DNA of 64,000 nucleotides from Doris montereyensis (taxonomy: Eukaryota > Mollusca > Gastropoda > Nudibranchia > Dorididae), in contig JAXRKP010000462.1 in assembly GCA_037039925.1 (NCBI GenBank), positions 181,001-245,000 on the forward strand, in the 5' to 3' direction. Position numbers and translations under genes: made by a program. Numbering within the stretch: position 1 is the stretch's first letter; each line of letters opens with the position of its first letter. Shown one piece after another: positions 22,070-33,818 of the stretch. A model generated the notes under the pieces. It was not told the origin of the DNA and ran no database searches. It saw only the letters and a program-made list of their open reading frames with translations.

Positions 22070-22684
22070 TATAAAAAAAATCTAGTATTGTAATGTACGA
22101 GGATGTCGATATTCATTCAGTGACATTAATTAAAGTAAGAGAGACAGATAGAAGAGAACAGTGAGAGTCAGAATAGTATTATAGCTGTCTTCTGTTTTGT
22201 CAAGAGAGCTTGATGTGTTTCTACTGTTTTGAAAGTATTATTTGAAATTGAAATCATTTATAGAAATCACATTCTAGTAATCATATTAATCCAAGTAGAG
22301 CTCGCGGTGTTACCAAAAGTGACCTTCTTACAGTGAGGGGTTGCCCCAGCCATTTGCATGAAAAAACGAGCGTGTACAACGGGTGAAGCTAGGATTTAGA
22401 TTTAGTTTGAACAATGAGTTTATGTTTACAGATGATACAAGACCTAAAAAACATGCATTTTCTATAAGTTGAAAGAATAAGTAATTCATATTGAGATGTT
22501 ATTGCAACAAGAGAAACTTAAAGGACTAAACAATAGCAGTGATAGCCGTGTAATCAACTTAGGCATGTACAGAGTGTGTTGAATGGGAAAGCGTCACTTT
22601 GACGAATGATAGCGAGGTTATCGGTAAAGCAACAAGCTTAAAATAAATTATAATCTCATTGGCTGTTATTTAACTATGAACTCA

Positions 22685-22880
22685 AATGTCAAATTACGTC
22701 ATAAACCATGTAAGGAAAGTGTAAATTTCCATTCAAGGGCCTGCGCACTTCCCGTGCCAGTGACGGCGGTCGTAAATATAGGGCCTGAGTGCTTCCCGGG
22801 CGGACGGCAGCACACCCTTTATGTAGGGCCCAAAGCTTTTCTTGGGTTAAGTAATGTGACGACACCTCTTTCTGCCAGAA
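22685..22880 (+). repeat. repeat family E
   Basis: GCGCACTTCCCGTGCCAGTG, TAGGGCCTGAGTGCTTCCCG and GCACACCCTTTATGTAGGGC, ending CTTTTCTTGGGTTA. Shared with 41980-42110 and, less closely, 23935-24040. Contains an internal short tandem unit around GGGCC-GTGC-CTTCCC. Confidence 0.6.
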
Positions 22881-23934
22881 GGAAAACAGAAATATTAACA
22901 CTAGAAAAGCGGCTCGCCAGTTGGGTGGTTGAGTCATTCCCGCGGCGCATGGCTGCCCACAAAGTATTACGAGTTCATGGGGAAGAGTGATTTTTGACCA
23001 GGCCATCACCAATCTATTGAATTCAGCCGCATGGCGATCATCTGGTCTCACCCAAGCCAAGCCAAACTAGGATGATTCCATTCTTTTCAATTTAGTACGA
23101 GACAACAAGACCAATTACATATTTGTGCAAACACACATTCTTATTGTCAGCTCAGTCACACACTCTCAAAACAGACCAGCTCACATTTACACCCCTCTAG
23201 CGATGGACTTGTCCTTGAAGGATCATTCCATTTTACCATAGGGGTGACCAATAAATGAAAGTTGTCTAATCAAGCCTACTTCATGCATAGTGCAGCTGTT
23301 AGTATCATTACTACCAGTTCAATTGAGTTGTCCAAGGCAAAGATAATGATGGACACACCCCTTTTGAAATACTCAACCGAAAGCCTTTTGACGTAAGCTT
23401 ATGGGCCTGAACAGGTCCTTTTCCTAGTTAGCCAATCAGAAAGCATTATTTTAAAAGAGGATGAGCGTAAGACAGTAAGAGGATGACAAGAAGGAGGAAT
23501 ACTCAGGCCTCTCTTGATCCTTCCTTCCCGGTATATGCCAGGCATCATGCTGAGAGGTTTATAGCAGTTTTAACAGGAAATCCCCGGCGTTATGCAACGG
23601 AGTGCTGTAACAAACCGGCATTTGCTTGTCATAGCCGTATCAGGGTTAACTCAAAAGCGCCAAGCGCTGTTACTGGAAGTGCTCAGGGGTTGTACCAGCA
23701 GATGAGGCTTTTTTAAATATTTGTAATAGAAAATTTGTTATACTCATATGAGTGAAAGACTGTGAGGCCGCAGCAGAATTTCCTTCATTTTCTCACATTA
23801 TTTCTGATAAAATTTGTCATTTTAAAACAAAAAGCCCTATATGATATAGAGACAAACTACTTGCAAACAAGGCAATGGTCAAATTACGCCATTTTATAAA
23901 CTATTTTTATTAAAGAAAGTGGAAAATTCAATTG

Positions 23935-24040
23935 TAAAAGCCTAGGTGTCTGGCTCTAAATTTAGGGCCAGTGCACTTCCCAGGCCAACTGTAACTCGCC
24001 CTAAATAAAGTGCCAGTGCTCTTCTTGAGTTAGTGCTGCC
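23935..24040 (+). repeat. repeat family E, diverged copy
   Basis: AGGGCCAGTGCACTTCCCAG, CCCTAAATAAAGTGCCAGTG and CTCTTCTTGAGTTAG match the family E layout. Confidence 0.45.
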
Positions 24041-25894
24041 TTTAACTTAGTAAGATGGTAGTAACTTTTTAACAATTGATGTCCTGATGACACAAGGAAT
24101 GGTTGGCCAGATAGGAATGTTCAATGATCCACATGGTATTACTTTTATAATGGGCCTTGATAAGAGTAGTCTGAGAAAGAGAAAAATTCTAGATGTAGAT
24201 CTACTTTTAAAACAGTGTATGCGTCTACGGGCTATAGATCAAGGCCTACTTGCAAGATTTTTCAATCAAAGTATGTTTGATAGAATCTTTTTATTTCATT
24301 TTAGTGGTAGGCTTATATAAAAGATCACAGAAAACATTGGAAAGTGGTAGTGTTATTGTTCAGTACGCAGATATTGTAACGTTTTTTTTAAGACTTTTTT
24401 TGTTTTTGTTGGCTCTTTCATAGTTTTGTTTATCTACGAATCAATGTTGAAAATGGTTTCAAAAGGGGCAGAGTGGCGAAGGAAGAAACTCAAATCAGTG
24501 GATGATCGATACTAGAAGAAAAGGAGGAAGATGAAGAAAAAGAAGAGGAGGAACAACAACATGCAATAACATGGAGGAGGTGAAGGAGATGAAGAAGACG
24601 ATGAAGGAGGTAGAGGAGGAGAAGAACAACAATAAGAAGAAAGAAACAAAAAGGAGTGTTATCTTACCCGTAAAGTTGCATAAATTTTTCTAGTAAATAA
24701 ATTAATAAATGAGTTATTTATAAACAAATATAGATCTATGCATATGAATAAATGAAATAACTTTTTTTTAGATTTAATTAATTAATAAAATCCTTGGGAG
24801 GGGGCGGGGGAATAACAATGGTCCAATTAGAGAGAGTCTCTAGTTTTTCTCTCTTTATTTACCGTTCCTATTTGCTTTCACGCCACGAAAAGTGATTACG
24901 CGACAGCACAGCACGTTGACATTGAAGTTGCGTGTCAGTTTCACCTCCCGTTTATCTAGGCTCTCTGGTTACATTTCCAGTCAAAAGGGACATCAATTGT
25001 TAAGGAATGTCAGACAGTACTTTTCGGCATGCCGAAAAGCCAAACTTATCTCTGTATTGAAAATGGACCAGAAACCTAATACAATGTGGCGTCAAAATTG
25101 AAATAAAGAGTCATCTGATCTTTGTTCCTACTTGTGATGTACAGCAAGTTCACCAAGGTCAACACTCGAAATCCAAACTGAAATAGCATCCAGTGTGTTT
25201 GCACATTTTCTTGACTTGATGCCTTCTGCTAATTAGGTCATACAACCTCACAGCCTTGGCTGCTTTCCTTATCTCTGTGATTAATGTTTGCTACTCTCTA
25301 CTGTCGTGCACTTTATCCCATAATGTTTGGAGATGTTCTGCTGATGTTAGTTGTGACTATCGGGAGAATTGTCCGCTATCGCTGATGTTATTGAGATGAT
25401 TCATTGCCTGCACTTGCATGACAGTTCCATAACCAAAACCATGTAACCGAGAAGTTTCACTTTGAAGTTTGTGAAGAAATTATCGTAACAGAGGGTAGAA
25501 CAAAATCTGAATACAATATCCCTGAATCTACCACATATAATGTCAAACTGTCCAGACATCTTATAGATCTCATAAAGTTAATAAATATACTAAAATAGCC
25601 GAAAATCCTAAGATAAAAAAAAGAAAATTTGAGCTAGAACGGTTTGCCATTTAAAGGCGACAAAGTGTCCTCTTATTTCATTGTATCTACTAGAATCTAT
25701 TGGTATTAAGAAGGACTATTGTAGTCGGGCACACGCTATCACTTTCCTGAACCAAATATATGCAAGCAAATGCAAGTTTCACATGTGAGAAGAAATGTTA
25801 TGCAAACAAATATAAATTTACAAGTTAGAAGAAATGTTACATGTCTGCCTTAGAAAGAAATGAGTACGAACAAGACACACTTGAATCTGTCAGA

Positions 25895-26145
25895 TAATAA
25901 TAATAGTAAACAGCCAAGGGATCTTTAACGTGCACAGGTGTTGTGATCTGCACACAGGACCTCCCTTTTATCGTCTGTCTCCGATGAGATCAGGGGACGA
26001 TCCACCTCCCTGGGCCAGGGGGGGGTAGAATTTACTTGAAAAAAAAAATCAAAAAATGTCAACCGTTGGTTCTTGAACCCACTACCTTTGGTTGAGAGAC
26101 CAACATCTTGCTGTTGGACTGCTGAGTCCCTTAGGGTCTACAATA
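25895..26145 (+). mobile_element. SINE-like family D
   Basis: AACAGCCAAGGGATCTTTAA...GGACGATCCACCTCCCTGGG...GGTTGAGAGACCAACATCTT. Confidence 0.65.
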
Positions 26146-26319
26146 AAAAATTAGTACACATGTGGGCCTTCTTCTACCACATGAGTATTGATTTATTTTT
26201 AAAAAGGTCGTGTGATATTACTTTAGCGCTATTCACATACACTTGGTAGAAAGTTGTGGGCATGACTTGAACTGAAGCAGTGAAGCTACTTTGATTTGAG
26301 TTTATCTTTATTCTTCTTT

Positions 26320-26420
26320 CCTTTCCCTCTTTTAGTTATCTTTAATCTTGCTGTTTCTTCTCACTTAAGGTCAAGGCATATATGATAGATGGGGTAACAT
26401 TTAATAAAACAAACAAGTTC
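26320..26420 (-). mobile_element. family B fragment
   Basis: CTTTCCCTCTTTTAGTTATC, AATCTTGCTGTTTCTTCTCA; partial reverse copy. A similar fragment is at 41305-41375. Confidence 0.4.
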
Positions 26421-28649
26421 AGCTGACATCAACACCCTTTACCAAATCTTGAACACATGTTGAGTATAGATGTTGACTTTTTAAGAGAAAAAACTTGACT
26501 ATTTTTTAGCTTGAATTACGATTTTTCATTTCAAGATTGGCAGGTCTGCATCTATTATCATTGCATTATAGGTCACCGTCGTTGAGATAGAGGGGAGGCG
26601 GAGGCATACTTGAAGAGAACATTGGGGAATGTTGTAGTAAAATGTTCCGAAGGAAGTAAAGGAGTTTGCTGAGTAAAGAGCCGTGACAGTGTGATAAGAT
26701 TTACGTGTTAGTTGAGGGAAGAAAGTGAGTAAGAAAACATTAAAAATAGATGGAAATTTGTGACATGATAGAAGAGGGTGAAGAATGTTTGGTGAGAAGA
26801 GGTGGATTTGAATGTAAAGGAATGAAGATAAATGAAAAGAAGAGACCATTCACAGATTTTTGTCTGTTCTTGGGTTTTTTTAAAATTAATTGTTCTCTTG
26901 TTTTTGTGCATCTGATCAGGGGAAGGGAGTGGGCACACCTTTCTGATAACTGCTATTGGATCTGTAACTTGCACAAAGTGCACATGGCACCTGTGAAATT
27001 GTCACTCATGTTTTATAGAATCAGAGGATGAATAGTCTGCAAGACATAATTGGCTTGATAAACCTTTAAAAGATAAACCAATAGGTAGTTACCATACCAG
27101 GACTTGAACCTCAAAGCCCTGGATCTTGATACAGATCTCTCCTGAATTTTGATTCTAAAAAGTTGGCGACACAATGACATTGTATTATTTTTATATTGGG
27201 ACCCTTTTCGTTATATATTTTTTGTACATGTATTTAAATTTAACACTCTTACGTCATATAATTTTAACATTTTTAAGGGGGCATAAAGTTCAGTTGTTGT
27301 TTTTTTAGAGCTTATCCCCATCTCTGTTATTCGACTTGGCTTGATTTTATGTAAAGGCAGAGTCAAAGCACATTATATACATAACATTGACTGTGTATAA
27401 CTTGTCATGGTGATTTTAGTGTGTATAAAACCTCTACCTGATGTTTTCTCTCTAACTCTATCTAATCCATAACTCTACAATCTAATTAATTTTTATAGAA
27501 ATCACGAGATGCCTATACTACCCATCATGTCTTTGAGTTCACTTTTTGCTTTGAAAGGCTTTCAAGAGGCATGAAATGGGATATATAACCATTGATTCTT
27601 GGATTACTAAATTCTCTAACCATGTGTGCTAATTAATTTAATCTTTTGTTTTGATGTCGCATTGGGTTTTTCTTTTAAATTTACCTAACCATCGAAAGGA
27701 AATAAAGGATATTTGTGAATAAGTTTTAGGGGGTGTGGGGTTGTTTTGTTGTTTATCTGGGGGATGGGGTTTTGTTTTTTCTGAGAGAGGAGAGAGAGAG
27801 AGAAAAGGGTTGTCTTTGTCTGTTCTTTACATTGATATCAAATCAATCTCTTTACAAATAATATTTTTAAAAAGTTCTGCACTCTTTATCTTTGATGATG
27901 TTAGGTGTATGATTTCTCAGATTATTTGGTGTGCAGAGGAATAATATGAGAGAAACAGCTTTCAATCAATTCTTATTCTTAGCTGTGGTGATCTCTTTTG
28001 GTCACAACAGAATTTTGTGATTTTTAGGTAATGGTGAAATGGGCAGAGGTTTTTTATTTTACAAATATCTCAGCAATAGAGATCGTTCCTCACAATTGTC
28101 ATTTTGCCAATTTTATAAAGCTGCATTGACTCCAAAGTCTTAAAAAAATATACTATATACTCAATTTATACTCAATTTATACTCAATTTATTTGCATATG
28201 TGCATCTCATGCCTGATAACAGTGTGTTTTCTAGCATTAGATTATGTTTTAGTGTCTTTGTGTTTTACCCATTTTTACTTTTTGATTAATTTTAAATGAA
28301 TAAGTTAAGAAATTGGACATGGGAAAGGCAAACACAGCCTTTCCCAAGAGAGAAAATGAACAGTAATTTGGGTCAAATTTTACTTTTTGAAAATCTTAAA
28401 TCAAATTTGGGAATGAGGAAAATAAACAGTTTTTGAAAATCCCTTTTTACTTACTTTTCAACTTCTGATACTAATACTCTCCGTGACTAACATGCTTGTA
28501 CTATAATCTCTTTCTCTTGCTCCATTTGCAGTCCATTGCTTCTGTGTTTCCTCCTCTTCTTTTTCTTCTATTTCTCATCTTTGTCATCTTCTCCTATTTC
28601 TTCATCATATTTCGTTTTCTTCTTCTTTTTCAATTTGTCATGAACCGAA

Positions 28650-28930
28650 GAAAAAAAAATGATGTTGGCTTTGTCCCCAGGACAGTCCTTGATCTTGCCC
28701 AAATGAATCGCATGCCAGCTTATCAAGAGTCGGTATATGCCGTGCATCAGCGGCACGAAGATATCTCACAGATCATCTTCCAGCAGCTGAAAAGTCTAAA
28801 GTGATAGAGTCTAAGAAGAAGCATCCCGCTGCCCTTGTGGAATACAAGGCTCTGGAGAGTCAGGAGCTCCGCATGCAGCAGCAGAAAGACCCGTCGAGAG
28901 CAAGGTCTGCGTGGTTTTATGATTGATAAG
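28650..28930 (+). pseudogene. unidentified exon-like segment
   Basis: After a long pyrimidine tract and TCCCCAG, one frame reads TVLDLAQMNRMPAYQESVYA and on to DISQIIFQQLKSLK-stop. Another picks up AAEKSKVIESKKKHPAALVE and YKALESQELRMQQQKDPSRA before a stop. Local base composition is more coding-like than its flanks. I do not recognise the protein. It could be a frameshifted exon or a transposon relic. Confidence 0.3.
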
Positions 28931-28934
28931 GTCT

Positions 28935-30460
28935 GAACTTTGTAGGATAGAGCTAGAACAGATTGTAGGTTGGTGTTTATGTGTACAGTTTAATATTATT
29001 ATCCATCCATGTTGTCTTTTTTGACTCCTTTTTTGTTTGATGTCATTCAATTTCATTTTGTACACAAAAATTTTTGTAGTTTGCGTTTAGTTCAGAGCTT
29101 TTAGTAGCACTCTAGAAACTCATAGAATTTCCTGGGGGGGGGGGGGGGCTAGAGTTAATAATGTAAATAACACGAAGGAGCCACGGTGGAGTGAAGTCAA
29201 ATGTAATAACCGACAAGAAGTTGGCAACTCCACCGTTCTGTCTTTATTTGTGGAGTTGGCAATGTCACTTTTTGTCATTTAACACTTTTGAACATTACCT
29301 GAAAGATCTCCTGGAATCTCTGTTAGTTTCAGACGTTTTGCATTGGTGAGTGCTATGGGTCTTGGTTTAGTCCAACACTATTTATCAAGGCTTGAATTCA
29401 TAAATTGCAACATTTGCAAATTATTCGAGCAGAAGTAATAATGGCTTGTAGGTGCTTAAACGAATTAAAATTTCATAGCAGACCAAAAAAAACACCTCCC
29501 AACCCAGCAGATAATTATAAAGTATTGGCAAAAAAGAAATGAATAAATCTTAACAATCGAATTTCAGTCTATCCTCAAGTCATTTAGAAATGATTTTATG
29601 CACAATGCCTTTGGAAATGGCAAAAAGAAGTAGGATTAAATCAAAAGTTTGAATGATTTTTATCTTTAGTTTTAAACTTTCATGTCAATGTGTAGCAAGA
29701 CTTTCCCTAAACAGGGATCTTTTGTTGGTAATTGCTTTTTGTTGTGTTTTGAATACTTAGAGTGGTCGGACATCAGTACGGCTACCTAAGAACCAAAAGT
29801 AGAGGTCATGTAAAGAAAGGAACCTATTTGTGTCAATAAATATCATGCTATGGCGCTGGAAGATGTCTAGAAATAGTCCATGTTGTAATGAATATGACTC
29901 GTTTGTATGAACTGTGCATTTTGATTGGTTGATGCCAAGGAATGTCCCAAATTTCCCTTATAGCATCATAACGGCCACTGTAACATCAGCGTAGCTACAT
30001 GTAACAGCAAAACAACCACCCACTATAAGACAAAATATGATCACAACAGATTCGTGTTAGTTATTGTATGAAATATAAGACATTTATTTTTTATTTGAGT
30101 AAAGTGTTTTTATTGAAAGAAAGAGAATTTTTATTGAAACAATCAGAACTTTTAACGGAGACAGCAAGCAGAACTGACTAGCCGTACTGATGTTATAGCC
30201 ATGTTAACGTTACACCACTCTTATTTACTTTTCTCCGCTCTCTGTGTTCTGTTTTCCCAAAACATGTGTGACAAAATAACTAACTGTATTTCTGATTTTG
30301 AGACTTTTTTTTACAGTGTGTCTTGCTAACAGTTCTTGTGGGGGAGAAAAACATTTTTGCTTTTTTCTGTAAATATAATGATTGGTCGGGTCAAGTATGA
30401 CTAGAATAATACATTTTGTGCGTTATAACTTTCCTTTTTATTTATCTTTTGATGGTTTGT
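28935..30460. other. intergenic, nothing recognised
   Basis: Contains a run of about 15 G at 29133-29148; otherwise unremarkable AT-rich DNA. Confidence 0.5.
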
Positions 30461-30464
30461 CGTC

Positions 30465-30785
30465 ATTATTTACATCGACGGTGAAAATCGCAAACCGTGT
30501 ACGTCCAATTTTGGATTTATTGAAAAAATCAAAGAAAAAGACGCTTTACTTTTTAATCTATTTTCACAGACGTACACAGTTTGCAAGTGTAAAAAAATAG
30601 ACCAAATATCGATACACAGAGTGCTCATATATGGCTATAATATGGGTTTCTACTGGTTCTTGTGCCACAGAATCTTTACTAGATGAAGCATAGGGGCTTC
30701 CTTTTATGTTAAACTAGTGAAGACAATAAAAGTATAACTAATTTTAGACTTACAGCAAGTTACACGGTTTGTGACTTTTACAGGT
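30465..30785 (-). mobile_element. MITE family F copy
   Basis: Ends CGGTGAAAATCGCAAACCGT and ACACGGTTTGTGACTTTTAC. The middle GGTTTCTACTGGTTCTTGTG is the reverse complement of the other copies. Confidence 0.75.
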
Positions 30786-30970
30786 GATATTTTGTATTTT
30801 ATATAAGTAGAATATTATCCCTTCTTTTATCAAATTAGTAATATGTCATGTTTCACCATCTGATAGCTTAGTCTTATTTGAAATACAATGAGATAATATG
30901 ATGATCATTCTCCTTATTATCCAAATTTGTTATGGGGAAGATGATGTAAAATCGTGTTTTAATGTGTGTG

Positions 30971-31703
30971 ATATCGATGGTGAAAGTCTGTAAACTTGTA
31001 AGTCCGCTGGTGGATGTTTTTCAGGAGAGACAAGGTTAGAGTTTCAAGCTGAACTATGAGGTGTGTGTGTATTGCAAGTTTAGAGCATGTGACTAAAAAG
31101 ATATGAACTCGCAAAAGAAGGTTTGAGAATGCTCCAGGAGTCTCTACCATTAACTCTTGAGAAGGAGAAGACGGGCATCAAGGCAGCTGCAATCAATGGA
31201 GATAAAATCATAGCAGCTGTAACCCCAAAGACCCCATTCACCAACTTGACAGAAAGTTCCAGGTGACACTATTCAGACTCAGGACTGGGCACAGCCTTCT
31301 GCATGAACGTATGTATCACTATCTGAAAGTCGGGGAATCAGAAGGGTGTGAGTGTGTGAGTGTAGATTGCCTCACCAGAACACTGAACATATTCCCCCAG
31401 CAGTGTCTGCTCAACACATCAGAGAAAACAGCAATATGGCAGGGCGGGGCCCCGCTGGAAGAAAGATTCTACGGCCCTATAGAGAGTGCAAAAGACTATG
31501 CACTTCACGGAGACGATCCACTTCCTGATCTGACCCGCCAGCAGAGAGATCGAAGAAGAAGAAATAAAATGATATGCTGTTGGCTAAATTTTCACGATTT
31601 TTATAGGCAATTTCAGGAACAGCTACAATGCATTAGAGGCCAAAAAATCATGTTGTTTTTTTTTTAACCATGGACTTAGAGTTCAGAGACTTTCACCATC
31701 ATA
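30971..31703. mobile_element. MITE-F-like terminal repeats enclosing a LINE fragment
   Basis: Left GATGGTGAAAGTCTGTAAAC...TAAGTCC and right (reverse complement) GATGGTGAAAGTCTCTGAAC...TAAGTCC are matching termini 700 bp apart. Between them lies the LINE 3' end at 31090-31575. Confidence 0.6.
31090..31575 (+). mobile_element. LINE 3' end fragment, nested in a MITE-like element
   Basis: Encodes VTLFRLRTGHSLLHERMYHY, then LNTSEKTAIWQGGAPLEERF and LTRQQRDRRRRNK, the usual C-terminal layout of mollusc Jockey-like polymerases (FRLRTGH...TSEH...LW). Ends in AGAAGAAGAAATAAAATG. Frame is disturbed at several points; a dead copy. Confidence 0.75.
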
Positions 31704-32049
31704 TTCAAACTTATAATTTTATAAGTAAGAAGGATGCTATCTTGTTCATTTCTTTATAAATGAGCATTATGCATTATTTTTGCTGACAATCTTGTGAAAT
31801 TTAAGCTAATTCCGAATTTTCAACTCAATGCCAGTATTTTTTAAACACTGACAGTGGCAATCTCAGTTTCAAGATGTTACAACAGCAACAACATAAATGG
31901 AAAATTTATTGCACAAAAAAACAAAAATTTGATCACAAAAATAGCTTAGAAAAGCATCAATACAATGCAATGAACTCAAGTTTTTATAGACTTAATAACA
32001 TAGATGCATTATTGCATGATGCACGCTTTGCTGTCATGTAAATTTCTTA

Positions 32050-32465
32050 AATGGGCATAATCTATTTTATACCATTAGATGAGTTATATGGTTGATTATT
32101 GAAAGTGTGCCATTTTTGGAAGAAAAATTGATGTGTCACTTTCAGGTCATAACAAAGTGTTTGTTTTTTACTATAAAAAGGAATATTTCATTAGATTAGG
32201 ACTGCTCTAATGTTGACTTTATGTATGCATGAATTTGAAATTGTTTTTTTTTATCATCAAAAATATTATGATATGCAATCAAGTTTTTAATGCTTAATAA
32301 CTCCTTAAATGGGCATAATCTATTTTATACCATTAGGATGAGTTATATGGTTGATTATGCCATTTTTGGAAGAAAAATTGATCATTTAGGTCTTCAAAGT
32401 GTTTGTCAGAAAAAAGAGAAGATTTTTAGTTTCATTAGATTATGGATGCAAACTAATGATGTAAT
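32050..32465 (+). repeat. ~260-bp tandem duplication upstream of RABEPK
   Basis: GGGCATAATCTATTTTATAC, GAGTTATATGGTTGATTAT and CCATTTTTGGAAGAAAAATT occur at 32053-32135 and 32313-32384. Confidence 0.8.
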
Positions 32466-32995
32466 GATAACAGCATAGTAAAAGTATGTATAATAATTTC
32501 CTCCACCTGTGGATAGATATTACTTTGTCAGAAATGTGTTTATATCAAGATGAGGGAGATAGATGATATAAAGATACAGATAGTGCATGTATGCGTAATT
32601 GCCTACACCTGTGGATAGATATTGTTTGTATGTGTATATAATAGAGGAGATAGATATATAAAGATAGATATTGATGTAATATATATATATATATATATAG
32701 TGGTACAATGTTTTTATTCTCTTAAAATTTTTGCCATTATCTTTTGACAGTCCAAGGAATCATCTCTTTGACGCTTTCTTGAGATCTTCTGTTGGTCTTA
32801 CATAGTTTTGATGACAAGCGTCCAAATCTTCAAGTCTTCAAGATGTAAAATAAATCATGGAGCACAGCATTTACAGCCTTCTGTATAGGGACTGTAAAGG
32901 CCTTGCATGTGGGTTTTTTTCTTAGTTGTTTTTTTCTTCTTCTTGAGGATGTGCACTCTACATTGATCGCTTGAGTAGGGAAAATAAAAAAAACT

Positions 32996-33818
32996 ATGGA
33001 ACTGCATCCCTTTCTGGAGCCTGACATCCGCCCTGCACCAAAGTGGTGGTACGTCTTCTCTGCCATTGGTGACTGTCCCTCTGTGAGGGTCGGCCACTCG
33101 GTTACTTTTGTCCCCGCTCTTCATTCCGGAGAACACAGCAGAGTCTTTGTCATCGGAGGAGCGAACCCGTCACAGGTTTTTGCTGAAGTCTACGTCCTGG
33201 ATTTGCACGATCGCTCGTGGGACACTTTGGAACCGATTGGATTTCGTGGTCGCTACGAACACGCAGCTTTTACCGTGGGTGTCCACCCGGGCAAACTGTT
33301 CGTTTTCGGAGGCGCGACACAGGCTGGCAGTCTAAACGACGTTCAATCTCTCGACGTGTCATCCGGCAGTTGGTCCGACGTGGAAACAGAGGGCAACCCA
33401 CCCTCGCCACGCACACATCGTTCTGCAGCTGTCTCGGGCGGCAAATTTTACATATACAGTGGAGGCCATTGTGGTTCCGACCCAGTAGGAGACCGACGAG
33501 TCCATTGTCTCGACACGGTCGCAATGCAGTGGTCAAGCCTCACTCCCAAGGGAGACCCTCCCAAACCACGACACGGACATTTCATGGCCTCCACTGGCAG
33601 TCGAATTTATCTCTTTGGAGGTATGGCGGGCACGACTTTCTACGACGATCTTCATGTCCTTGACTTGGAGCGGAACTCGTGGACGCCCATCAAAAAGAAG
33701 AAGTCGACCCCTCCCCCAAGAGCGGCGCATGACGGGGTCTGTTATAACAATCTCATCTATGTGTTTGGGGGCATGAGCAAAAATGGTGCGCTGGATGACG
33801 GTTACATTCTCAATACTG
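32996..33818 (+). CDS. RABEPK: RABEPK exon 1 (start codon, kelch blades 1-5)
   Basis: ATG at 32996; donor AATACTG|GTGAGG. One uninterrupted 823-nt exon ending ...GALDDGYILNT, with 1 base carried to exon 2. Without splicing the frame stops at 33827-33829, giving the misleading 277-aa ORF. Confidence 0.95.

Larger units (their letters stand above)
22080..28490. other. intergenic, CFAP157-RABEPK interval
   Basis: Apart from the family E, B and D repeats, only short ORFs without recognisable similarity (for example at 23483-23716, 24087-24320 and 26526-27031) and a purine-rich stretch at 24500-24650. Confidence 0.5.

Noticed and set aside
22676..23060. Overlapping ORFs of 104 and 123 aa on opposite strands
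   Set aside because: They lie largely on the family E repeat, which recurs at 42 kb without an open frame.
33108..33663. Alternative-frame ORFs over RABEPK exon 1
   Set aside because: Shadow frames of a GC-rich coding exon whose main frame is a clear kelch protein.
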